Under the pieces are notes generated by a model. It was not told where the DNA came from, did not search any database, and worked only from the letters and a program-made list of their open reading frames with translations. A program made the position numbers and the translations under genes. This document shows, piece after piece, positions 7,411 through 14,414 of a stretch of 25,326 nt of DNA (position 1 is its first letter; the number at the start of each line of letters is the position of its first letter). Source of the stretch: Lachnospiraceae bacterium (GTDB lineage: Bacteria; Bacillota_A; Clostridia; Lachnospirales; Lachnospiraceae); NCBI GenBank assembly GCA_017516285.1, contig JAFXDD010000046.1, forward strand, positions 1 through 25,326, given 5' to 3'.

Positions 7411-8254
7411 TATTACAATGAAAATGAACGCAGATGAATTGATTCTGCAGGCTCTCAAAGAGGATATAACAAGCGAGGATATTACCACCAATTCTGTCAT
7501 GCCTCATTATCAGGCAGGCGAAGTAGATTTAATCTGCAAGCAGGACGGCGTAATTGCAGGTCTGGAGGTCTTCAAAAGAGTTTTCGAGCTTCTTGACGAA
7601 AATACCGAAGTAGTTTTCTATTGCAAGGATGGCGATACCGTCAAAAACGGCACTAAAATAGGGCTTGTCCGGGGGGACATTCGTGTTCTTCTTTCCGGCG
7701 AGAGAACAGCTCTCAATTATTTGCAACGAATGAGTGGAATTGCAACTTATACCCGTGCTATTGCTGATTTACTAAAAGGAAGTAAGACCAAGCTGCTTGA
7801 CACCAGAAAAACAACCCCTAATATGCGTATTTTTGAAAAATACTCTGTAAAGGTAGGCGGTGGATACAATCACCGTTACAACCTAAGCGATGGTATTCTT
7901 TTAAAAGACAACCATATTGGTGCAGCAGGCGGTGTAAAGGAAGCCATCAGAATGGCAAAGGAATACGCTCCTTTTGTCAGAAAGATTGAGGTTGAAGTAG
8001 AAAATCTGGACATGCTTATGGAGGCTCTTGAGGCATGTGCAGACATTATTATGCTTGACAACATGAGTGTTGAGGATATGAAAAAAGCAGTTTTACTTTG
8101 TGCAGGCAAAGCGGAAACGGAATGCAGCGGTAACGTGACCAGAGAGAATGTTGAAAAACTTGTAGATATTGGTGTTGATTATATTTCCAGCGGAGCCCTT
8201 ACACATTCCTCTCCTATTCTTGACCTCTCTTTGAAGAATTTACACGCAATTTAG
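7403..8254 (+). CDS. nadC: Nicotinate-nucleotide pyrophosphorylase (quinolinate phosphoribosyltransferase) NadC
   Basis: A 283-residue cytosolic enzyme that converts quinolinate and PRPP to nicotinate mononucleotide, CO2 and PPi, the last step of the de novo branch encoded here. Family motifs in order: ERTALNYLQRMSGIAT (about 100-115), DTRKTTPNMR (133-142), VGGGYNHRYNLSDGILLKDNH (151-171), EVEVENL, IMLDNM and SGALTHSSPILDLSL near the end. Length is normal. GGAG lies 10 nt before the ATG, inside the end of nadB. The 8-bp overlap with nadB suggests translational coupling. niaR follows 10 bp later. Confidence 0.97.
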   Translation: MNNITMKMNADELILQALKEDITSEDITTNSVMPHYQAGEVDLICKQDGVIAGLEVFKRVFELLDENTEVVFYCKDGDTVKNGTKIGLVRGDIRVLLSGERTALNYLQRMSGIATYTRAIADLLKGSKTKLLDTRKTTPNMRIFEKYSVKVGGGYNHRYNLSDGILLKDNHIGAAGGVKEAIRMAKEYAPFVRKIEVEVENLDMLMEALEACADIIMLDNMSVEDMKKAVLLCAGKAETECSGNVTRENVEKLVDIGVDYISSGALTHSSPILDLSLKNLHAI

Positions 8255-8264
8255 GGAGGCCAAA

Positions 8265-8780
8265 ATGAAGGTTGTCGAAAGAAGGAAAGCCATTGCAGCA
8301 CTCCTTTTATCCTCGAAGGAGCCTGTTTCCGGCAGTGAACTCAGCCGTCAATTTGGTATATCACGCCAGATTATTGTTCAGGATATTGCAATTCTAAAGG
8401 GCATGGGCTGCGAGATACTTTCCACCAATCAAGGTTATGTTATGCAGAAATCTCCTTTTTTTGAGAAGGTATTCAAGGTACGACATACAACATTGGAAAC
8501 CGAGGACGAATTATCCTGCATCGTAAACCTTGGCGGAACTGTAGTTGATGTATTTGTTTGGCACAAAGTGTACGGTAAAATCGAAGCAGAACTGAATATC
8601 GCCACCAGTCTGCATATCAAGCAGTTTTTAGAAGGTGTCAGAAGCGGAAAATCCACCGAGCTTATGAACATTACCGGTGGCTATCATTACCATACCGTAC
8701 GCGCAGATTCTGAAGAAATACTATATCAAATTGAAGCTGCATTAGAAAACAGAAACTATCTTGTACCCGAAATAGCATAA
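8265..8780 (+). CDS. niaR: NiaR (YrxA) niacin-responsive transcriptional repressor
   Basis: A 171-residue regulator with an N-terminal helix-turn-helix (about 7-55: SGSELSRQFGISRQIIVQDIAILKGMG) and a C-terminal 3H domain. His74, Glu82, His141 and His143 keep the spacing of the metal ligands I recall for the Thermotoga homologue. In Firmicutes NiaR represses NAD synthesis and niacin uptake genes when nicotinic acid is plentiful. Start supported by a GGGAGG ribosome binding site. As last gene of the nad operon it would be regulated by its own product if the palindrome at the nadA promoter is its operator. It is convergent with yraN and shares its downstream hairpin. Confidence 0.93.
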   Translation: MKVVERRKAIAALLLSSKEPVSGSELSRQFGISRQIIVQDIAILKGMGCEILSTNQGYVMQKSPFFEKVFKVRHTTLETEDELSCIVNLGGTVVDVFVWHKVYGKIEAELNIATSLHIKQFLEGVRSGKSTELMNITGGYHYHTVRADSEEILYQIEAALENRNYLVPEIA

Positions 8781-8788
8781 TAGGCACA

Positions 8789-8814
8789 GGTCATGTGAGC
8801 TACCTCACATGACC
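8789..8814. terminator. Symmetric hairpin between the convergent niaR and yraN genes
   Basis: A perfect 11-bp stem (GGTCATGTGAG, 8789-8799, with 8804-8814) has a CTAC loop. There is no T tract on either side, so intrinsic termination would be inefficient. The yraN stop codon (8802-8800) lies in the loop. It could stabilise both 3' ends or help to end both transcripts. Confidence 0.55.
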
Positions 8815-9153
8815 GAAAGCATTCTTAATCCAACTAATCTTCCCTTCGTCAATACTCACGCAGTCATAGCGTATTTCCGCAAATTCACTAATCCCATGCT
8901 TATATCGGTAATAGTCTGCCACACGGCAGATGGTGCGTTGCTTACGCCAGTCCACGGCCTCTGCACCATAGCCGGCTCTAAGGCTGTCTCTGGCCTTTAC
9001 TTCAAAGAAAACAAGGCAGGTGCCGTCATATCCTATGATATCGATTTCTCCCTGCCTACATCTGTAATTCTGTTCCAAAATATGTACTCCTTTTTCAGTC
9101 AGGAAGTCAAACGCTTCTCTTTCGTAAAAAGTACCTATTTCTCTTTTATTCAT
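8800..9153 (-). CDS. YraN / UPF0102 family endonuclease-like protein
   Basis: A 117-residue protein with the compact PD-(D/E)XK nuclease-like core of the YraN family: a Glu near 13 in the first helix, QNYRCRQGEIDIIGYDG (Glu36, Asp38) and VFFEVKARDS (Glu51, Lys53). The cellular role of this family is not established. It often sits with rnhB and signal peptidase genes, as here. The start at 9153 lies one base after the lepB stop codon with only a weak ribosome binding site, so translation may be coupled. Last gene of its cluster, ending in the hairpin shared with niaR. Confidence 0.9.
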   Translation of the reverse strand: MNKREIGTFYEREAFDFLTEKGVHILEQNYRCRQGEIDIIGYDGTCLVFFEVKARDSLRAGYGAEAVDWRKQRTICRVADYYRYKHGISEFAEIRYDCVSIDEGKISWIKNAFGHVR

Positions 9154-9154
9154 A

Positions 9155-9739
9155 TTAATCCACTAACCCTATCTTATTCAAAGGCCATAAACGTACCAGA
9201 GCACGTCCTAATATTTCTTCCCGCTTAATATTTCCTACGGAAGGATAGCGGCTGTCTGAGCTATGATTACGGTTGTCTCCCAGTACAAAGTATTCATCCT
9301 CTCCCAAAGTGATGGGCTCGTCTGCATTGCCTCTGGTATAATGCTGAATTACTTCCTTGCCGTACCCTTCATTAAGCACCTCGCCGTCAACCATAATATT
9401 ACCCTTTTCATCAATAAAAACCGTTTCTCCCGGCAGACCGATAATACGCTTTACGTAATAAGTGCTGCTGCCACGGGATTCTACCGGAAAAATAACCACG
9501 TCAAAGCGCTCCGGCTCTGTAAAATGATACTTTAACTTGTCTACCCACAAATACTCCTTATTGTACAAGGTAGGCTCCATAGATTCTCCGTCTACCACAC
9601 TGAAAACACCTACAAAATGTATAATCAGCTGCACCGTCACAATGACTCCCACTAACCAGATTATATAATCCAGAGCCTCCTTCCAGAAGGGCTTCTTTTG
9701 CACATTTAGCAATTCTTCTAATTCTTTATCATCTATCAT
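9155..9739 (-). CDS. lepB: Type I signal peptidase (first copy)
   Basis: A 194-residue membrane serine protease that removes signal peptides from exported proteins. One N-terminal membrane helix (about 23-43) anchors it, with the catalytic part outside. The Ser-Lys dyad is visible: Ser53 in GESMEPTLYN and Lys97 in YYVKRIIGLPGE. Box E reads LGDNRNHSSDSRYPSVG. This is the canonical short Gram-positive form with one membrane anchor. Start supported by GAGG 7 nt upstream; the stop codon is one base before yraN. A second, divergent paralogue lies at 11325-11891. Confidence 0.95.
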   Translation of the reverse strand: MIDDKELEELLNVQKKPFWKEALDYIIWLVGVIVTVQLIIHFVGVFSVVDGESMEPTLYNKEYLWVDKLKYHFTEPERFDVVIFPVESRGSSTYYVKRIIGLPGETVFIDEKGNIMVDGEVLNEGYGKEVIQHYTRGNADEPITLGEDEYFVLGDNRNHSSDSRYPSVGNIKREEILGRALVRLWPLNKIGLVD

Positions 9740-9752
9740 ATGTCTGCCTCAC

Positions 9753-10607
9753 TTATTCTGTATATTCTTCCGGCCATTCCAGAGTAATGCGTCCTAATTT
9801 GCCGCTTCTGAAATCGTCAATCAACATGCCTGCCGCCTTTTCCAGATCAAGCTCCTCACCCTTTTTGTAGCACCTTCTGGACGCCGCAATGCCTTCTAAC
9901 AGCGTCAAGGCTTCCTCCATGTCCTCCAAGCCGTAACGTTCCAAAATAAGGCCTTTATAACGCTTACAGAGGTGTTTTATCAAATCCAGTGCCAGTTCAT
10001 CCGTCAGAAGGATTTCATCGTTGATAGAGCCGATAAAGGCTAACTTCATCCCGATAGCCTGGTCCTCAAACTTCGGCCAGAGGATACCCGGTGTATCCAA
10101 AAGCTCCAGGCTTTTATTCAGCTTAATCCACTGCTTGCCCTTGGTCACACCCGGCTTATTACCTGTCTTGGCACAGGCCTTCCCGGCAAAGGAATTGATA
10201 AAGGTAGACTTGCCCACGTTTGGAATACCCACTACCATGGCTCTCACCGGACGATTTAAAATACCTCGCTTTCTGTCACGCTCAATTTTGGTCTTACAAG
10301 CCTCCTGCACCACAGACTGAATGCTCTTTATACCACTTCCCGTCTTGGAATTAATCTCCAACACATGAAAGCCTTTCGCCTGAAAATAAGCCATCCACTC
10401 CTTATTTGCCTTTGGGTCAGCAAGGTCTGATTTATTTAAAAGTACCAGTCTGGATTTACCACGCCCCAGCTCATCAATATCCGGATTACGACTGCTTATA
10501 GGCTCTCTGGCATCCACCAATTCAATTACCAGATCTATAAGGCTCATATTTTCCTGCATCATACGTTTTGCCTTGGTCATATGCCCGGGATACCACTGAT
10601 AATTCAT
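9753..10607 (-). CDS. rbgA: Ribosome biogenesis GTPase RbgA (YlqF)
   Basis: A 284-residue circularly permuted GTPase that acts late in 50S subunit assembly in Firmicutes. The permuted order is clear: G4 NKSD (58-61) comes first, then G1 GIPNVGKS (127-134) and G3 DTPG (171-174). The N-terminal WYPGHMTKAKR is the family signature. The ATG at 10607 is chosen because AAGGTG lies 6 nt upstream and the length matches Bacillus RbgA; an in-frame GTG eight codons earlier is less likely. Next to rnhB upstream and lepB 13 bp downstream, an arrangement common in Firmicutes. Confidence 0.95.
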   Translation of the reverse strand: MNYQWYPGHMTKAKRMMQENMSLIDLVIELVDAREPISSRNPDIDELGRGKSRLVLLNKSDLADPKANKEWMAYFQAKGFHVLEINSKTGSGIKSIQSVVQEACKTKIERDRKRGILNRPVRAMVVGIPNVGKSTFINSFAGKACAKTGNKPGVTKGKQWIKLNKSLELLDTPGILWPKFEDQAIGMKLAFIGSINDEILLTDELALDLIKHLCKRYKGLILERYGLEDMEEALTLLEGIAASRRCYKKGEELDLEKAAGMLIDDFRSGKLGRITLEWPEEYTE

Positions 10608-10664
10608 TTTCGTCACCTTCCCTTTCTTCACACATTTATAACAAAATTTGCTTTACTTCTGTCG

Positions 10665-11321
10665 TTATATAAAATTCCCTATAAAGCTGCGCCTGTGAAT
10701 CGGAGTTGGTCCCAATTCCTTCAAAGCAGCAATATGTACTGCCGTACCATAGCCTTTATTGGCAGCAAAGCCATACTCCGGAAAAATACGATCATACTCT
10801 ACCATCATACGATCTCTGGTCACCTTGGCAATAATGCTGGCAGCGCCAATGCTGGCACTTTTAGCATCTCCTTTAATAATAGACACTTGTGGGATTTCTA
10901 TTCCCGGAATTTTTACAGCATCATTCAACATCAAATCCGGCTGCGGGTCAAGCTTAGACACAGCCTCCCTCATAGCCTCATAGGTAGCCTGTAAAATATT
11001 GATTTCATCAATACGCTCCGGTCCTGCCATGCCAATCCCTACTGATACCGCCTTCTCCATAATCTCCTCATAAAGCATTTCACGCTTCTTCTCACTGAGC
11101 TTTTTGGAATCATTAATATACAAAATATCACAGTCCTTTGGCAAAATAACAGCCGCTGCAACCACAGGCCCGGCCAAAGGCCCTCTGCCCACCTCATCAA
11201 TGCCGCAAATATACGGATACGCCGCATACTCTCTTTCATATGCATACAACGTATACATTCGCTCTTTTTCTTTTTGTAATGTCAAAGCCTTTTTGGCTTC
11301 TCTTTCTTCTTTGGTAGCCAT
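10665..11321 (-). CDS. rnhB: Ribonuclease HII
   Basis: A 218-residue enzyme that nicks the RNA strand of RNA-DNA hybrids and removes misincorporated ribonucleotides. Catalytic residues match the DEDD set with the spacing of E. coli RNase HII: Asp42 and Glu43 (CGIDEVGRGPLAG), Asp134 (LMLNDAV) and Asp152 (IKGDAKSASIGAASIIAKV). The first about 35 residues are a charged extension before the core. The start at 11321 lies 3 bp after the upstream signal peptidase gene, and the ribosome binding site is poor. The Met at residue 22 is an alternative start. Confidence 0.95.
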   Translation of the reverse strand: MATKEEREAKKALTLQKEKERMYTLYAYEREYAAYPYICGIDEVGRGPLAGPVVAAAVILPKDCDILYINDSKKLSEKKREMLYEEIMEKAVSVGIGMAGPERIDEINILQATYEAMREAVSKLDPQPDLMLNDAVKIPGIEIPQVSIIKGDAKSASIGAASIIAKVTRDRMMVEYDRIFPEYGFAANKGYGTAVHIAALKELGPTPIHRRSFIGNFI

Positions 11322-11324
11322 ATA

Positions 11325-11891
11325 TCACTTAATAGGTTTCATGCTGCCATTCTCTGAAGGCAGTGCAAACCATGCCTTTCCTATAATCTGGGATCTGAGT
11401 ATAGCACCTACGCTTGTAGAACGACTGTCCTCACTGTTATTACGATTGTCTCCCATTACAAAGAATTCATCCTCTCCTAGCAGTATTTTCTCCTCTGCAA
11501 TGCCCGGATCCGCAATTTTGTCAAAGCTATCCTCTACCAAGGCATCATTGACATAAAGCTGCCCTCCCACAATCTGAACAGTATCCCCCGGCACAGCAAC
11601 TACACGTTTAATATACATATGTGCATTACTGCCCTGTTTAAATACTACCACATCATCCACTCTTGGTGCAAACACAAAATAACTGGTTCGGTTTACCAAC
11701 ACCTTTTGATTATGGGCAATCGATTCTTCCATGGACACTCCCACATTCGTAATCGTATAGCCAAAGGCCATAACCACTAATACTCCCAAAGCAAATGCTG
11801 TTACACAACCAAGAAAATAGTTTCTGATTAATATTTTTATCTCATCACTTAAGCGCTTCTTCCTGCGAAAGGATAATCCTCCTCTTGCCAT
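11325..11891 (-). CDS. lepB: Type I signal peptidase (second, divergent copy)
   Basis: A 188-residue membrane protease with a basic N-terminal tail (about 1-20), one membrane helix (about 25-46) and the Ser-Lys dyad Ser53 (GVSMEESIAHNQ) and Lys95 (MYIKRVVAVPGD). Box E is VMGDNRNNSEDSRSTSVG. It differs from the copy at 9155-9739 mainly in the substrate-side region: SMEES replaces the usual SMEPT. Start supported by TAGGAGAG 7 nt upstream. First gene of lepB-rnhB-rbgA-lepB-yraN. I could not find a convincing promoter between it and the rplS terminator. Confidence 0.93.
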   Translation of the reverse strand: MARGGLSFRRKKRLSDEIKILIRNYFLGCVTAFALGVLVVMAFGYTITNVGVSMEESIAHNQKVLVNRTSYFVFAPRVDDVVVFKQGSNAHMYIKRVVAVPGDTVQIVGGQLYVNDALVEDSFDKIADPGIAEEKILLGEDEFFVMGDNRNNSEDSRSTSVGAILRSQIIGKAWFALPSENGSMKPIK

Positions 11892-11952
11892 GTGCTTCTC
11901 TCCTAAAATTAAAAACCTAACTGCTCAGCCATGCCTGATTTGAATAAACAAT

Positions 11953-11991
11953 TAAGAAAAAAGGACAACTACAAGCCATCTGCAGTTGTCC
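11953..11991 (-). terminator. Intrinsic terminator of rplS
   Basis: On the minus strand an 11-bp stem with one mismatch (11991-11981 with 11973-11963, arm GGACAACT) has a 7-nt loop and is followed by TTTTTTCTT. It begins 14 bp after the rplS stop codon. Confidence 0.85.
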
Positions 11992-12004
11992 CGGGGTTTA
12001 AAAA

Positions 12005-12352
12005 TTATTTTACAAGCTCTTTAACCTTTGCAGCCTTACCTACGCGGTCTCTTAAGTAGTTCAATTTAGCACGTCTTACCTTACCTCTTCTTACTACTTC
12101 GATTTTCTCTACGTTAGGGCTGTGTAATGGCCATGTCTTCTCAACACCAACACCATTAGAAGTCTTTCTAACTGTGAAGGTTTCTCTGTTGCTTCCGCCC
12201 TGTCTCTTCATAACAACGCCTTCAAATACCTGAATACGTTCGCGGTTACCTTCCTTGATTTTACCATAAACCCTTACAGTGTCACCAACTGCAAACTCTG
12301 TTACGGAAGCCTTTAACTGTGCAGCTTCAATACTCTTAATAATTTCGTTCAT
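12005..12352 (-). CDS. rplS: 50S ribosomal protein L19
   Basis: A 115-residue L19, normal length, a structural protein at the 30S-50S interface. The core [31 protein letters not shown] and the C-terminal [22 protein letters not shown] are diagnostic. A strong AAGGAGG ribosome binding site precedes the ATG. It keeps its usual place after trmD but also has a candidate promoter at 12429-12457. The 5' leader of about 70 nt could hold an autoregulatory L19 leader as in other Firmicutes, though I could not confirm the fold. Terminator at 11953-11991. Confidence 0.97.
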   Translation of the reverse strand: MNEIIKSIEAAQLKASVTEFAVGDTVRVYGKIKEGNRERIQVFEGVVMKRQGGSNRETFTVRKTSNGVGVEKTWPLHSPNVEKIEVVRRGKVRRAKLNYLRDRVGKAAKVKELVK

Positions 12353-12428
12353 TGTGTTTCCTCCTTATATTTGGATGTTCTTAAGGCTTTCTGCCACAGA
12401 GGACCATCTCCTATTTCACAACATATCT

Positions 12429-12457
12429 AATTTAGCACAATACTTTCCAAAATGCAA
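12429..12457 (-). promoter_or_regulatory. Candidate internal promoter for rplS
   Basis: On the minus strand TTGCAT (12457-12452) and TAAATT (12434-12429) are 17 bp apart. The start would be near 12422, leaving a leader of about 70 nt before rplS. The -35 box is one arm of a small hairpin, ATGCAA (12471-12466) with TTGCAT, just after the trmD stop codon. Confidence 0.45.
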
Positions 12458-12474
12458 CTATTTTCTTGCATATT

Positions 12475-13242
12475 TTATAATAAATTTTCAAAATTATTCT
12501 CTTCCGGCTTTTTCTTCTTCCTGCGTGGTTTTTTCTTGGGCAGAAGTGCCTGTCTGGCCTCATATAAAGCATATAAATCCGGTCTACGCTCACGGGTTCT
12601 TAGGACGGACTGTTCAAGACGCCACTCCTCCACCTTTTTGTGGTCACCGGAAAGTAATACAGCCGGAACCTCCTTGCCCATCCATACAGCAGGCCGAGTA
12701 TACTGGGGGTATTCCAACAAATCATCATGAAAGGATTCCGTCATGGCAGACTCATCATTACTAAGTACGCCAGGCACAAAACGTGCAATGGCATCTATCA
12801 TAACCATGGCAGGCAGCTCTCCGCCTGTCAATACATAATCCCCAATAGAAACATAATCTGTGACAATTTCCTCTAATACACGCTCGTCAATACCTTCGTA
12901 ATGCCCGCAAAGAATAACCAACTCCTCTTCCTTCGCAAACTCTTTGGCCATCTCCTGATTGAAGGTAGGTCCCTGTGGTGTCACATAAATAGTGCGCGGC
13001 TTTGGCTTATCCGGATTGATAACCGCCTGATAAGCATCATAAACCGGTTGCGCTGCCATCAGCATACCGGCTCCGCCGCCATACGTATAATCATCTACTT
13101 TCTTGTGCTTGTCCAGCGTGTAATCTCTGATATTGACAGTCTCTAAGGAAATCTGCCCCCGCTCCATAGCCTTGCCGATAATACTGGTAGATAGCGCCCC
13201 CGTTATCATCTCCGGGAAAAGCGTCAATACATGAAACTTCAT
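12475..13242 (-). CDS. trmD: tRNA (guanine-N1-)-methyltransferase TrmD
   Basis: A 255-residue SPOUT-class enzyme that methylates G37 of tRNAs using S-adenosylmethionine. The knotted SAM site is visible: TYGGGAGMLM (53-62), LCGHYEGIDERV (111-122) and SIGDYVLTGGELPAM (132-146). QYTRPAVW near 180-187 is also conserved. The C-terminus ends in a lysine/arginine-rich tail (KKKPRRKKKKPEENN) of about 20 residues beyond the usual core. GGAG precedes the ATG, which is 9 bp after the rimM stop codon, so the two are co-transcribed. Confidence 0.97.
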   Translation of the reverse strand: MKFHVLTLFPEMITGALSTSIIGKAMERGQISLETVNIRDYTLDKHKKVDDYTYGGGAGMLMAAQPVYDAYQAVINPDKPKPRTIYVTPQGPTFNQEMAKEFAKEEELVILCGHYEGIDERVLEEIVTDYVSIGDYVLTGGELPAMVMIDAIARFVPGVLSNDESAMTESFHDDLLEYPQYTRPAVWMGKEVPAVLLSGDHKKVEEWRLEQSVLRTRERRPDLYALYEARQALLPKKKPRRKKKKPEENNFENLL

Positions 13243-13251
13243 ACCTGCTCC

Positions 13252-13761
13252 TTAATCCAGAAGTCCATCCATTACATGAATCTTCATCACTCTGGCTTTC
13301 ATATCTACGTTCAAAATACACTCCTTGATAGCAGGTATCAGTACTTCTCTGCCACCAGCCAAATCAATAATATAAACGTCGTTAGCACCGGTCTCCATCA
13401 CATCACGAAGAACTCCAAACTCCTTGCCTTCTTCATCCACCACACTTAGCCCCTGCAAATCGGCAATAAAATACTCATCCTTACGGAGTCTCACAGCATT
13501 GGCACGTGTCACATATAAACTTTTTCCTTTGTACTTTTCAATATCATTGATATTGTCAAAGCCTTTAAATTTCAAAATAACAAACTGCTTAAAAAACTTT
13601 ACACCCTCAATTTCCAGAGTCAGTTCTTCTCTGCCTGTATCTAAAAGCACTTCCTTCAGCCTCTTAAAACGCTTTACATCATCTGTTGTAGGAAATACCT
13701 TTACCTCTCCTCTTACACCATGTGTAGAAGAAATAACACCTACCTGTAATTTTGTTTCCAC
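13252..13761 (-). CDS. rimM: Ribosome maturation factor RimM
   Basis: A 169-residue two-domain protein (RimM N-terminal beta barrel, then a PRC-barrel) that binds S19 and aids 30S maturation. Recognisable parts are LQVGVISSTHGVRGEVKVFP at the start, then RLRKDEYFIADLQGLSV and YIIDLAGGREVLIPAIKECI. The GTG at 13761 is chosen because AGGAGG lies 6 nt upstream. A longer frame from an ATG at 13788 would begin inside a terminator hairpin and add residues unlike the family. It precedes trmD by 9 bp. Expression is probably set by the terminator at 13774-13799 just ahead of its ribosome binding site. Confidence 0.95.
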   Translation of the reverse strand: METKLQVGVISSTHGVRGEVKVFPTTDDVKRFKRLKEVLLDTGREELTLEIEGVKFFKQFVILKFKGFDNINDIEKYKGKSLYVTRANAVRLRKDEYFIADLQGLSVVDEEGKEFGVLRDVMETGANDVYIIDLAGGREVLIPAIKECILNVDMKARVMKIHVMDGLLD

Positions 13762-13773
13762 CTGGTTCCTCCT

Positions 13774-13799
13774 AAAAAAGGCACTCATAGAGTGCCTTT
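13774..13799 (-). terminator. Intrinsic terminator or attenuator between khpA and rimM
   Basis: On the minus strand a 10-bp stem (AAAGGCACTC, 13799-13790, with 13786-13777) has a 3-nt loop, and the T run ends at 13774, one base before the AGGAGG of rimM. Structure and position are directly visible. Partial readthrough is inferred, because I see no promoter between this hairpin and rimM. Confidence 0.8.
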
Positions 13800-13831
13800 C
13801 TGCAAATAATCAGAAAAATAATTCACTGACA

Positions 13832-14053
13832 TTAGATGATTTCCACATCTACATGCTCTTTTGTAGAAGCAGCTTTGACAACTGCACGGATAGCTTTTGC
13901 AATTCTGCCCTGCTTGCCGATTACCTTGCCCATATCGGACTGTGCTACATGAAGCTCTATTACAATGTTCCTGCCATCTTTTCTTTCAGTTACTACAACT
14001 TCACTTGGATTATCAACGAGTGCTTTTGCAATTACTTCAACTAATTCTTTCAT
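13832..14053 (-). CDS. khpA: KhpA (YlqC) KH-domain RNA-binding protein
   Basis: A 73-residue single KH domain with the GxxG loop at 46-49 (GKVIGKQGRIAKAIRAVVKAA). In Firmicutes KhpA pairs with KhpB/EloR as an RNA-binding complex linked to cell elongation and division. Its place between rpsP and rimM is the conserved one. A GGAGG ribosome binding site close to the ATG supports the start. The terminator-like hairpin at 13774-13799 follows 32 bp after its stop codon. Confidence 0.95.
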   Translation of the reverse strand: MKELVEVIAKALVDNPSEVVVTERKDGRNIVIELHVAQSDMGKVIGKQGRIAKAIRAVVKAASTKEHVDVEII

Positions 14054-14083
14054 AATCCACCTCCAAATGTATGTTGTAAAGAC

Positions 14084-14329
14084 TTATTTCTCAATACCAG
14101 CTACCTTGAAGATCTTTGCAACTACATCTGTTGGCTGAGCACCGTTTGCCAACCACTTCTTTGCCAACTCTTCGTTTACCTTAATTGCACTTGGATTCTG
14201 GTTTGGATCATAAGTACCAATCTCTTCAATAAATCTTCCGTCTCTTGGGGAACGAGAATCTGCTACGATAATTCTATAAAAAGGAGCCTTCTTCTGTCCC
14301 ATTCTTCTTAATCTGATTTTTACTGCCAT
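14084..14329 (-). CDS. rpsP: 30S ribosomal protein S16
   Basis: An 81-residue S16, normal length, needed for 30S assembly. The start [26 protein letters not shown], then [15 protein letters not shown] and the C-terminal [12 protein letters not shown] are diagnostic. The ATG at 14329 is chosen because GGAGG lies 8 nt upstream; an in-frame TTG five codons earlier overlaps that ribosome binding site. It follows ffh by 85 bp and precedes khpA by 30 bp. The 85-bp gap is AT-rich without a clear promoter, so it is probably read from the ylxM-ffh transcript. Confidence 0.97.
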   Translation of the reverse strand: MAVKIRLRRMGQKKAPFYRIIVADSRSPRDGRFIEEIGTYDPNQNPSAIKVNEELAKKWLANGAQPTDVVAKIFKVAGIEK

Positions 14330-14414
14330 TGTTGTTTCCTCCAAAAATAAAATAAATAATTTTGATATATTTATGAAAAAGTATCTAAACTTTTGTCACC
14401 TGTATTCATACGGC

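Noticed and set aside
13762..13788. Longer N-terminus for RimM from the ATG at 13788
   Set aside because: That ATG lies inside the terminator stem with no ribosome binding site, while AGGAGG is ideally spaced for the GTG at 13761.
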